This document shows positions 8,739 through 16,688 of a stretch of DNA of 64,000 nt, in pieces. A model generated the notes under the pieces. The model did no database searches. It was given only the letters and a program-made list of their open reading frames with translations, and had not been told where the DNA came from. This DNA comes from Jatrophihabitans sp035642535. GTDB taxonomy: Bacteria > Actinomycetota > Actinomycetes > Mycobacteriales > Jatrophihabitantaceae. Position numbers and translations under genes: made by a program. The first letter of the stretch is position 1; the number at the start of each line of letters is the position of its first letter. Location: NCBI GenBank assembly GCA_035642535.1, contig DASQSE010000088.1:12729-76728 (forward strand), written 5' to 3'.

Positions 8739-9884
8739 ATGCAGCACGCACAGGGCTTCAACACGCGGGCGATTCACGCAGGGCAGGAACCCGATCCGAC
8801 TACCGGCGCGGTCAGCGTACCGATCTATGCGACGTCCACTTACAAGCAGGATGGCGTCGGTGGCCTGCGCCACGGTTACGAATACAGCCGCAGCGCCAAT
8901 CCGACCCGCACCGCGCTGGAGGACGCGCTGGCCGCGCTCGAGAGCGGAGCCCGCGGACTGGCCTTCGCCAGTGGCATGGCCGCCGAGGACACCCTGCTGC
9001 GGACGGTGTGCCGGCCCGGCGACCACCTGATCCTCCCGGACGACGCCTATGGCGGGACGTACCGGCTGATCGCGCGCGTGCTGGCGAACTGGGGGCTGGA
9101 GTACACGCCCGTCGCGATCGGCGACCTCGACGCGGTGCGGGCGGCCGTCCGGCCGAACACCGCAGTCCTGTGGTGCGAGACACCGACGAACCCGTTGCTG
9201 GGCATCGCCGACATCGCCGAGCTCGCCACGATCGCGCACGACTCGGGGGCGAAGTTCGTCGTCGACAACACCTTCGCCTCGCCCTACTTGCAGCAACCGC
9301 TCACCCTCGGCGCGGACGTCGTCGTCCACTCCACCACGAAGTACCTGGGTGGCCACTCCGACGTCGTCGGCGGCGCGCTGGTGTGCAGCGACGCCGAACT
9401 GGGCGAGCAACTGGCCTTCCACCAGAACGCGATGGGCGCGGTGTCCGGCCCGTTCGACGCGTGGCTGGTGCTGCGCGGTATCAAGACGCTTGGTGTGCGG
9501 ATGGACCGGCACTGCGCGAACGCCGAACGCATCGTCGAGTTCCTGACGACGCATCCCGCAGTGAGCGAAGTCCTGTACCCGGGCATGCCGGAGCATCCCG
9601 GCCACGAGATCGCGGCGCGGCAGATGCGCGGCTTCGGCGGCATGGTCTCGTTCCGGCTGCGCGGCGGTGAGGAGCAGGCCCTGAAGGTGTGCGGGCTGAC
9701 CTCGGTGTTCACGCTCGGCGAGTCACTGGGTGGCGTCGAGTCGCTGATCGAGCATCCGGCGCGGATGACGCACGCCAGCGCCGCCGGCTCGCCGCTGGAG
9801 GTGCCGGCCGATCTCGTCCGGCTCTCGGTGGGCATCGAGGACGTCGAGGATCTGCTGGACGACCTCGCGTCCGCGTTGGCCTGA
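8739..9884 (+). CDS. metB: cystathionine gamma-synthase/gamma-lyase
   Basis: 381 residues, normal family length. The PLP-dependent Cys/Met metabolism fold has the Schiff-base Lys in HSTTKYLGGHSDVVGG, the substrate/PLP loop YEYSRSANPTR, and the C-terminal LGGVESLIEHPARMTH. It can act in the synthase direction (O-acylhomoserine plus cysteine) or as a lyase. With cbs at 4692 the pair supports reverse transsulfuration. Sequence alone does not separate MetB from cystathionine gamma-lyase. The ATG at 8739 gives the conventional FNTRAIHAGQEPDPTTGAV start. Confidence 0.93.
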   Translation: MQHAQGFNTRAIHAGQEPDPTTGAVSVPIYATSTYKQDGVGGLRHGYEYSRSANPTRTALEDALAALESGARGLAFASGMAAEDTLLRTVCRPGDHLILPDDAYGGTYRLIARVLANWGLEYTPVAIGDLDAVRAAVRPNTAVLWCETPTNPLLGIADIAELATIAHDSGAKFVVDNTFASPYLQQPLTLGADVVVHSTTKYLGGHSDVVGGALVCSDAELGEQLAFHQNAMGAVSGPFDAWLVLRGIKTLGVRMDRHCANAERIVEFLTTHPAVSEVLYPGMPEHPGHEIAARQMRGFGGMVSFRLRGGEEQALKVCGLTSVFTLGESLGGVESLIEHPARMTHASAAGSPLEVPADLVRLSVGIEDVEDLLDDLASALA

Positions 9885-9932
9885 CGCCACGCGAGATGGG
9901 CGGCCGCCACTCGACGTAAGTACCGTCATGGA

Positions 9933-11102
9933 ATGGAGTGCCGGGCCGGGGCGATTTGGGACGAGCGTTACTTGCACTACGACTTCGGCGACCATCCGCT
10001 CAACCCGGTGCGCCTCGACCTGACGATCCGGTTGGCGCGCGAGCTCGGCGTGCTGGACCGGCTCGAGATCACCGCGCCGGCCTCGGCCGACGAGCAGCAG
10101 TTGCTCACCGTCCACGATGCCGCCTATCTGGACGCAGTGCGTACCGCCAGCGACGACCCGTCCTTCGAAGGGTTCGGGCTCGGCACCAGCGACGATCCGG
10201 TGTTTCCAGGCATGTACGACGCCTCCGCCCTCGTGGCGGGCGGCTCGGCGCAGGCCGCGCTGCAGATGTGGCGCGGCGAGGTGGAGCATGCGGTCAACAT
10301 CGCAGGCGGGCTGCATCACGCGATGCGCGGCTACGCCTCCGGCTTCTGCATCTTCAACGACGTAGTCCTCGCGATCCGGACGCTGCTCGCCGAGGGCGCG
10401 AAGAAGGTCGCCTACGTCGACATCGACGTCCACCACGGCGACGGCGTGCAGGCCGCGTTCTACGACGATCCGCGGGTGCTGACGATCAGCCTGCACCAGG
10501 ATCCGCGCACGCTGTTCCCCGGCACCGGGATGCCGAGCGAGATCGGCGTCGGGGACGCGGAAGGCACCGCGGTCAACGTCGCGCTGCCGCCCGGCACCGG
10601 TGACAGCGGATGGCTGCGTGCGTTCCGCGCGATCGTGCCCGGCGTGGTGCGTGCCTTCGCACCGGACGTCCTCGTTACCCAATGTGGCTGCGACACACAC
10701 CACGAGGATCCGCTGGCGAACATGGAGCTCACCGTCGACGGGCAACGCATCGCGATCGCCGAACTGCACGCGCTCGCGCACCGCGTCGCGGGCGGCAAAT
10801 GGGTGGCGTTCGGCGGTGGCGGATACGGAGTGGTCCGCTGCGTGCCGCGTACCTGGACGCATCTGCTTGCCGAGGCCTCCGGCGCGCCGCTCGACCCGAG
10901 CACCGCGATCCCGCCGGGTTGGGTTGCGCATCTGCGCGACAGGATGCGCGGCGAGCCGCCCGCGACGATGGGCGAGCGGGTGGTGCCCGACGTGCGGCCC
11001 TGGGAGCCGGGCGGCGAGGGTTGGCTGGACGCGGCGATCGGCGCGACGCGGCGCGCGGTGTTCCCGCTGCTCGGCCTCGATCCGTACGACCCTCGTGACT
11101 GA
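9933..11102 (+). CDS. acuC: AcuC-type class I histone-deacetylase-fold protein lysine deacetylase
   Basis: 389 residues. Zinc deacetylase motifs are intact: HP near the N-terminus (YDFGDHPLNPVR), GGLHHA (His pair), DIDVHHGDG (metal Asp/His), CGCDTHHEDP (metal Asp) and GGGGYG (catalytic Tyr). AcuC of Bacillus deacetylates acetyl-CoA synthetase. Here the last 8 bp overlap the GTG of a protein acyltransferase fusion, so the acylating and deacylating enzymes are translationally coupled. Start ATG 9933. Confidence 0.92.
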   Translation: MECRAGAIWDERYLHYDFGDHPLNPVRLDLTIRLARELGVLDRLEITAPASADEQQLLTVHDAAYLDAVRTASDDPSFEGFGLGTSDDPVFPGMYDASALVAGGSAQAALQMWRGEVEHAVNIAGGLHHAMRGYASGFCIFNDVVLAIRTLLAEGAKKVAYVDIDVHHGDGVQAAFYDDPRVLTISLHQDPRTLFPGTGMPSEIGVGDAEGTAVNVALPPGTGDSGWLRAFRAIVPGVVRAFAPDVLVTQCGCDTHHEDPLANMELTVDGQRIAIAELHALAHRVAGGKWVAFGGGGYGVVRCVPRTWTHLLAEASGAPLDPSTAIPPGWVAHLRDRMRGEPPATMGERVVPDVRPWEPGGEGWLDAAIGATRRAVFPLLGLDPYDPRD

Positions 11103-13563
11103 CGGAGACGAGCCCGTCGCGCCTGCCCACTGGGAGGCGGACGTGGTGGTGGCCGACGGCGGCATCGTGCATCTGCGCCCGATCCGGCCCGCCGACGCCG
11201 ATGCGTTGGTCGCGTTCCACACCACGCTCTCGCAGCGCACCCGCTACCTGCGCTACTTCTCGGCCTACCCGCGCATCCCGGAGCGCGACCTGCACCGCTT
11301 CACGCACGTCGACCACCACAACCGCGTCGCATTCGTCGCCGAACTCGCCGGCCAGATCATCGCGGTCGGCCGGTACGAGCGGGTCGGCGAGACGGATGAG
11401 GCGGAGGTCGCTTTCGTCGTCGCGGACGCGCATCAGGGCCGCGGCATCGGATCCGTGCTGCTCGAGCACCTCGCAGCGGCGGCGCGTGAGTGCGACATCA
11501 AGCGCTTCCTCGCGATCGTGCTCACCGAGAACGTGCAGATGATCAGGGTGTTCCGCGACGCCGGCTACGAGACGACGCGGCACGTCGACTACGGCGAGGT
11601 CACCTTGGAGTTCGCCGTGGCCGAGACCGCGACCACCGAGGCGGTGATGCACGAGCGTGAGCAGCATGCCGAAGCGCGCTCGATCGCCCGGCTGCTTCGC
11701 CCGAAATCGGTGGCCGTCGTCGGCGCGAGCAACGACGCGGGCAAGCTCGGCAACGCGGTGTTCGAGAACCTGCTGCGGATGGGCTTCGACGGCCCGCTCT
11801 ATCCGGTCAACCCGGAGGCGAGGCATGTCCGCGGCGTGCGTGCCTACCCGTCGGTGCTCGACGTGCCCGACGACATCGACCTCGTCGTGATCGCGGTGCC
11901 CGCGGCGTCTGTTCCGGACGTGGTCGAGCAGTGCGCGCGGCGCGGCGTGCACGGGTTGGTCGTGATCTCCGGCGGCTTCGGCGAGCGCGGCGACGAGACG
12001 GAGCGGGCGGCCGGGCGGGCCGCGCAGCGCGAGCTCGTAGCGGCCGCGCGTACGCACGGGATGCGGGTGGTCGGCCCGAACTGCCTCGGCATCGTCAACA
12101 CCGAGTCGGAAGTGCGGCTGAACGCGTCGCTCGCGCCGAGTCCGCCGCTATCCGGCCGGGTCGGGTTCTTCTCGCAATCCGGTGCGCTGGGCGTGACGAT
12201 CCTCGGCGCGGCGGCGCAGCGCGGCCTTGGCGTTGCGACCTTCGTGTCGGCAGGCAATCGCGCCGATGTCTCCGGCAACGACCTGCTGCAGTTCTGGGAG
12301 ACCGACGACGGCACCGACGTCGTCCTGATGTACCTCGAGAGCCTCGGCAACCCGCGCAAGTTCGCCCGGCTCTCCCGGCGGCTCGGCCGGCGCAAGCCGA
12401 TCATCGCGGTGAAGAGCGGCACCGGGACGGGCGTGGTGGCAGGTCTGCAGCAGACGTCGGCGGAGGTGCCGGACGTGAGCGCGCGGGCACTGTTCGAGGC
12501 GTCTGGGGTGATCCGGGTCGAGACGGTCAGCGGGATGTTCGATGCCGGGCTGCTGCTCGCGACGCAGCCGCTGCCGACCGGCGACCGGGTCGCGGTGGTC
12601 GGCAACTCGACGGCGATCGGTTTGTTGGTGGCGAACGCCTGCGCGGCGGAGCGGCTGCATCTGACGCGGCTCGACGACATCGGCGTCGTGGCCGGTGGCG
12701 CGGACTTCGAGGTCGCGCTGCGCGGCGCGATCGAGGACCCGGACGTCGACGCGGTGTGCGTCGTCTTCGTCCCGCCGCTGCAGCGCGGCGCGGGCGAGGA
12801 CGTGGCGCGCGCCGTGCGCGAGGTCGCCGCGGCGAGCAGCAAGCCGGTGCTCTCGACGTTCCTGGGCTTCGAGGGCGTGCCGGAGGCGCTGTCCGCGGGG
12901 GACGGGCGTGCGCCCGGACGCGGCTCGGTGCCGTCCTATCCGTCGCCGGAACGGGCCGTGCGCGCGCTCGCGCGGGCGGTGCGCTACTCCGTCTGGCGCT
13001 CGACGCCGCCCGGCACCGCGCCCGAGTTCGGCGACCTCGACCTCGACGCGGCGCGAGAACTCGTGCACGAGGTGCTGGCGGTGACCCCGGCCGGGCGCGA
13101 GCTGACCGAGGACGAGGCGGCCCGGCTGCTATCCCACGTCGGCGTCGTGCGCTCCCTCGAACGGCCGGCGCAGACCGTCGAGGTGGAACTGGCGGTGTTC
13201 GACGAGCGGTCGTTCGGCGCGCTCGTCTCGTTCGGGGTGGCCGGCGTCGCGACCGAGTTGCTCGGCGACACCGCCTACGCCGTCACGCCGCTCACCGTGC
13301 AGGACGCCGAGGAGCTGATCCACACGCCGCGCGCCGCGCCGCTGCTGACCGGTTACGGCGGGACGGAGCCGTGCGACCTCGACGCGCTGTCCGACCTGGC
13401 GCTGCGGCTGTCCGTGCTCGGGGACACGCTGCCCGAGATCGCCGCCTGCCGGCTGACCGTGCAGGCCGCCCCGATCGGTGCGCACGTCGTTGCGGTTTCG
13501 GTACGCGTCGCGCCGGCGACTTCGCGCGCCGACACCGGCCCGCGCCGACTGCGCGGGCTGTAG
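11095..13563 (+). CDS. Pat-type protein lysine acyltransferase: GNAT fused to acyl-CoA synthetase (NDP-forming)-like domains
   Basis: 822 residues from GTG 11095, overlapping acuC by 8 bp. Residues about 10-180 are a GNAT domain with the acetyl-CoA loop AHQGRGIGSVLL. Next come a CoA-binding Rossmann domain (RPKSVAVVGASNDAGKLGN), succinyl-CoA-ligase-like domains (VGFFSQSGALG) and a short C-terminal ATP-grasp remnant (RELTEDEAARLLSHVGV). In known Pat enzymes the synthetase part is regulatory and the GNAT domain acetylates acyl-CoA synthetases. The GNAT-first order matches actinobacterial PatA-type proteins rather than the enterobacterial order. Targets are not encoded in this window. Confidence 0.88.
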   Translation: MTDGDEPVAPAHWEADVVVADGGIVHLRPIRPADADALVAFHTTLSQRTRYLRYFSAYPRIPERDLHRFTHVDHHNRVAFVAELAGQIIAVGRYERVGETDEAEVAFVVADAHQGRGIGSVLLEHLAAAARECDIKRFLAIVLTENVQMIRVFRDAGYETTRHVDYGEVTLEFAVAETATTEAVMHEREQHAEARSIARLLRPKSVAVVGASNDAGKLGNAVFENLLRMGFDGPLYPVNPEARHVRGVRAYPSVLDVPDDIDLVVIAVPAASVPDVVEQCARRGVHGLVVISGGFGERGDETERAAGRAAQRELVAAARTHGMRVVGPNCLGIVNTESEVRLNASLAPSPPLSGRVGFFSQSGALGVTILGAAAQRGLGVATFVSAGNRADVSGNDLLQFWETDDGTDVVLMYLESLGNPRKFARLSRRLGRRKPIIAVKSGTGTGVVAGLQQTSAEVPDVSARALFEASGVIRVETVSGMFDAGLLLATQPLPTGDRVAVVGNSTAIGLLVANACAAERLHLTRLDDIGVVAGGADFEVALRGAIEDPDVDAVCVVFVPPLQRGAGEDVARAVREVAAASSKPVLSTFLGFEGVPEALSAGDGRAPGRGSVPSYPSPERAVRALARAVRYSVWRSTPPGTAPEFGDLDLDAARELVHEVLAVTPAGRELTEDEAARLLSHVGVVRSLERPAQTVEVELAVFDERSFGALVSFGVAGVATELLGDTAYAVTPLTVQDAEELIHTPRAAPLLTGYGGTEPCDLDALSDLALRLSVLGDTLPEIAACRLTVQAAPIGAHVVAVSVRVAPATSRADTGPRRLRGL

Positions 13564-13609
13564 GTCGGAGTCGGCCGCGTCGTCGCATGCGGCGCCTAGC
13601 GTGGCCCGC

Positions 13610-13915
13610 ATGGCCTACGCAATGTTCAGCCGGCTGACCGCCCGGCCCGGGCGGCGGGACGATCTCGCGGGCTACCTCCTGCGCGCGGCGGGACTCCTCG
13701 AAACGGACCCGGACTGCGTCCATTACCTCGTCGCAACGTCGTCCGAGGCGGACGTCGTGTACGTCTACGAGACCTGGACGGACGAGCGTGCACACGCGGT
13801 GTCTCTCGAGCGCGCCGAGATACGTAGCCTCATCCAGGCAGCGATGCCGTCGATCGCGGGCGCTCCCGAACAGACCGTCCTGGCCGTGCTCGGCGGCAAG
13901 GGCGTCAGTTCGTAG
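13610..13915 (+). CDS. small antibiotic-biosynthesis-monooxygenase (ABM/YgiN-like) protein
   Basis: 101 residues. The pattern MFSRLTARPGRRDDL...LLETDPDCVHYLV...VYVYETWTDERAHAVSLE is typical of the ferredoxin-like ABM fold (putative quinol monooxygenase). The family includes cofactor-free oxygenases and many members of unknown substrate. Start ATG 13610. Its 3' end overlaps the convergent membrane-protein gene by 11 bp. Confidence 0.75.
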   Translation: MAYAMFSRLTARPGRRDDLAGYLLRAAGLLETDPDCVHYLVATSSEADVVYVYETWTDERAHAVSLERAEIRSLIQAAMPSIAGAPEQTVLAVLGGKGVSS

Positions 13916-14747
13916 GGCTCGGTGCCGCCGTGCTCTTCGGCGCAGCGGTCGGAGTCAGCGCGAGCAGGCGCCGCTCGAGCCAGGCCGGCGGCGTCCACGC
14001 GTAGCGGACCACGGTGCCGTTGGTGACCTCGGAGTCGCACGGCGGTCGACCGACTGTGGTGGTGACAGTGCCGACCTGCTTGCCGTTCGCGTCGACGCCG
14101 ATGATCGCAATGCGTTGCTCGGCGGCGAGCCGGTAGTCGGGACACAGTCCCTCAGGGCGGATGCTGGGCGCGTTCTCCAGGCTGGCTGCGAGCTGCTGCG
14201 CTGGTTTGCCGGTCAGTACCAGCCGGACGGGATAGTGCCCGGACTGGGTGACGGACTCGAGCGTGCTCCCGTACGCGCACACGACGACGGCAGCGACGGG
14301 CTTCTTGAACAGCGGTCCGCGCGCTCCGGCCTTCCCCGGGCCGCCGCCGCGCGGCACCAGCGAGTTCGGCAGCGTCTGCGGGCAGGCGACCGCGCCCACC
14401 AGCGGTCGATCAGCATTCGCACCGGCCACCGGTGTGCTGGCCGCGGGCACGCCGGGTGCGTTGCGGACGTCAGACTTACCGGCGCTGTGCTGCAATGAAG
14501 CCGCCCCGCCCGCTCGGTCGGCAAGGCCGCCCGACGCGCTGCCCGACTCGCTGCCGCCGCTGTTGACAAGAAACGCGCCGCCGACCCCGACTGCGGCGAC
14601 CAGAACGGTGATCGCCGCGCCGGAGAGCAGGTGCATGCGGCGCTGCGCCACGCGGGCGCGGGCGTGCAGTACCAACCGGTCGACATCGAGGCTCTTGCTG
14701 TCGCCCTCGTGGAGGGCGGATCTCAGATCGTCTTCACTCGGGGACAT
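13905..14747 (-). CDS. membrane protein paired with a SigE-family sigma factor (putative anti-sigma or sensor)
   Basis: 280 residues: a short cytoplasmic N-terminus (about 38 residues, MSPSEDDLRSALHEG), one membrane helix (LLSGAAITVLVAAVGVGGAFLV), a low-complexity Gly/Ser/Ala stretch and a cysteine-containing extracellular domain. The ATG overlaps the sigma factor TGA (TGATG), so the two are coupled. The topology fits an anti-sigma factor. However, the cytoplasmic part lacks the HxxxCxxC zinc motif, so the function is inferred from context only. Confidence 0.6.
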   Translation of the reverse strand: MSPSEDDLRSALHEGDSKSLDVDRLVLHARARVAQRRMHLLSGAAITVLVAAVGVGGAFLVNSGGSESGSASGGLADRAGGAASLQHSAGKSDVRNAPGVPAASTPVAGANADRPLVGAVACPQTLPNSLVPRGGGPGKAGARGPLFKKPVAAVVVCAYGSTLESVTQSGHYPVRLVLTGKPAQQLAASLENAPSIRPEGLCPDYRLAAEQRIAIIGVDANGKQVGTVTTTVGRPPCDSEVTNGTVVRYAWTPPAWLERRLLALTPTAAPKSTAAPSPTN

Positions 14748-15235
14748 CAGTTGGCTCCCGTCGTTGCTTCCACCCGCAGTCGCGCCAATGCGCGGGAGCA
14801 GGTGCTCTTCACGGTGCCGACCGGCATGCCGAGCGTCGCGGCCGTGTCCTGCTCGGACAGGTCGCAGTAATAGCGCAGCACGATCACGGCCCGCTCCTTC
14901 GGCGCCAGTCCGGCGAGCAGCCGGCGGAGCTCGTCCCGCGATTCGGACGCGTTGGTCTCGCTCACGTCCTCCGGCTCCGGACGCTCCGGCAGCGTCTCGG
15001 TCGGCCGTTCACCCCACCAGCGGCGCCGCGTCTGGTCGATGTGCGCGTTGACGAGCGCGCGGCGTGCATACGGCAGTGGGGTGTCGATGCGTCCCCACTT
15101 CATGTACACCTTGATCAGTGCCGTCTGCACCAGATCCTCTCCGCGGTGGTGGTCTCCGGTCAGCAGCCGGGCAGCATGCAGCAGCGTCGCGCCATTCGCC
15201 TCGACGAACGCGCGGAAACCCTCCTCGTCACGCAC
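14747..15235 (-). CDS. SigE-family ECF RNA polymerase sigma factor
   Basis: 162 residues. Region 2 (FRAFVEANGATLLHAARLLTGD...EDLVQTALIKVYMKW) and region 4 (LLAGLAPKERAVIVLRYYCDLSEQDTAATLGMPVGTVKSTCSRALARLR) are both clear. It belongs to the actinobacterial SigE-family group, usually followed by a membrane-bound partner, as here. GTG 15235 is the likely start. Its regulon is unknown. Confidence 0.9.
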   Translation of the reverse strand: MRDEEGFRAFVEANGATLLHAARLLTGDHHRGEDLVQTALIKVYMKWGRIDTPLPYARRALVNAHIDQTRRRWWGERPTETLPERPEPEDVSETNASESRDELRRLLAGLAPKERAVIVLRYYCDLSEQDTAATLGMPVGTVKSTCSRALARLRVEATTGAN

Positions 15236-15267
15236 CGCCGCTCCAGTCGCTCGGCTCGTACCTCATG

Positions 15268-15732
15268 TCACGAGGTGGACGCCACGATAGGTTCCAGGAT
15301 CCGCCACATTCGGTAATGCGGGATACCGGTCTCCTCGTGGATGAATTCGTCTCCCTCGGCGGTGAACCCGTGCCGCGCGTAGAAGCGCACGGCATTGGTG
15401 CGAGCATCGCACCATAAGAAGACGCCACCCTGCAGGCGCACCTGCTCGACCGCCGCGGCGACCATCGCCGCGCCGATGCCCTGTCCGCGCCGCTGCGGGG
15501 TCGTCGCCATTCCGCGCAGTTGCCACGCGCCGTTGACGGCGGGCCGGGGCGGGTAGTCGCGCGGCAGGACGAGGACCGCCCCGACCACCCGACCGTCGTC
15601 GTCCAGCGCGGCCAAATGGACGGCATCCGGGTTGTCGTCCCCGTGCATCGTCGAGCCGACGGGCCAGCTCGGGCGCAGCACAGCACGGCGCAGCTCCCGC
15701 GTGGTCGCGCCCGGGACGACTTCGATTCTCAA
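15268..15732 (-). CDS. GNAT family N-acetyltransferase
   Basis: 154 residues. The acetyl-CoA binding loop TTPQRRGQGIGAAMV and the C-terminal NAVRFYARHGFTAEGDEFIHEETGIPHYRMWR match the GNAT fold; the substrate is unknown. The proposed TTG start at 15732 overlaps the stop of the upstream DUF2269 gene (TTGA), which indicates coupling. No better ATG or GTG lies near the domain boundary. The start is the uncertain part. Confidence 0.75.
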   Translation of the reverse strand: MRIEVVPGATTRELRRAVLRPSWPVGSTMHGDDNPDAVHLAALDDDGRVVGAVLVLPRDYPPRPAVNGAWQLRGMATTPQRRGQGIGAAMVAAAVEQVRLQGGVFLWCDARTNAVRFYARHGFTAEGDEFIHEETGIPHYRMWRILEPIVASTS

Positions 15733-16172
15733 CTTCCCGGTCGGTAGGCCATCAGCACGACGATAACCAGAAAGATCAACGCGACGAGGCCGCCGGACGC
15801 GGCGACCCGGGCGGTGAGCGCGACGACGGAATCCTGCGCCTCGATCAGTTTCGTCGCCTTGTTCAACGTCGGGACGAGCACGGCCTGGGTGATCGCGACC
15901 GCGACTGCCCACAGCACCAGGGCAAGCCAGATCCACGTGTCGCTGAACTCGCCGAGCTGCTTGCCGTCCTCCTTCTGCGACGCCAGCGCCATCCCGGCGA
16001 TCACGACCAGCACCGAGGCGTAGCCGTAGATGCGCAGTGTGCGGGCCGAGGCGCTGGTGGCCGCGCCGTCGCCGCGCCGCACCCCGCGGCGGGCCGTTGT
16101 CGCCGCGTGCACCAGCGGGCCGATTGCGAACACGACGAAGACCAAGTGCGCAGCCATCCAGAACTTCAGCAT
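15729..16172 (-). CDS. DUF2269-like integral membrane protein
   Basis: 147 residues with four hydrophobic segments and the pattern MLKFWMAAHLVFVVFAIGPLVHA, typical of predicted membrane proteins of the DUF2269 type. The family has no established function. ATG 16172 is chosen because it begins directly before the first membrane segment. It overlaps the GNAT gene downstream by 4 bp, so they form one transcript. Confidence 0.65.
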   Translation of the reverse strand: MLKFWMAAHLVFVVFAIGPLVHAATTARRGVRRGDGAATSASARTLRIYGYASVLVVIAGMALASQKEDGKQLGEFSDTWIWLALVLWAVAVAITQAVLVPTLNKATKLIEAQDSVVALTARVAASGGLVALIFLVIVVLMAYRPGS

Positions 16173-16313
16173 GCATCGGAGGCTATCGGGCACGGTTGGA
16201 CAGTCGTTCCGCGACCGTTTGCTCTGCTCGCTGTGATCGTGCAAATGCTCAATGTGGGTGAGCAGAGCAAAGGTTCCAGCAGGCACCATCCGGCCGGCGC
16301 CGCACGATGTCGG

Positions 16314-16688
16314 TCAGCCCTGCGCGTTGTCGATCAGGCGTTGGACGGGCGGTGCCCAGCATCCGGCGTACCGCTTCTGCAGTTGCGGAATCTGCCAGTC
16401 CGTTCCTTCGATGACCTGCCGGCACCGGTAGGTCTCGCAGTGGCACATCATCACGAAGTCCGGATTGGCGACGGTGGTTGCGTAGTCGATCGTCAGTTCG
16501 TCGCCGGCGTTGATGTCGCGCAGCGCGACCAGCGAGTCGTCGCTCCGCCAGCCGAGGTTCGGGTCGCAACTGTGGTTGAGCGTCCCCACGCCGCGCTGCT
16601 CCAGCACGACCGCGCCGGCGTCGATCGCTGCGGTGGTGAACAGGCCGCGTCCGGCGATTGGCGAAGGACGTACCTCAGCTGGCCGCAC
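16314..16688 (-). CDS. small bacterial SET-domain protein lysine methyltransferase
   Basis: 124 residues. The SET core is compact but complete in its signatures: SAM-binding PIAGRGLF, the pseudoknot motif NHSCDPN, GDELTIDY, and a cysteine-rich post-SET-like CHCETYRC. SET enzymes methylate protein lysines; bacterial targets are rarely known. The GTG at 16688 lies inside the last codons of the VWA gene (14-bp overlap), so the two are co-translated. The domain is shorter than eukaryotic SET domains, with little insertion between the SAM loop and NHSC. Confidence 0.75.
   Translation of the reverse strand: MRPAEVRPSPIAGRGLFTTAAIDAGAVVLEQRGVGTLNHSCDPNLGWRSDDSLVALRDINAGDELTIDYATTVANPDFVMMCHCETYRCRQVIEGTDWQIPQLQKRYAGCWAPPVQRLIDNAQG

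Noticed and set aside
15262..15300. GGAACC-N17-CGTGA resembling an ECF promoter upstream of the SigE-family gene
   Set aside because: It coincides with the last codons of the GNAT gene (LEPIVASTS) and is explained by coding sequence; support is too weak.
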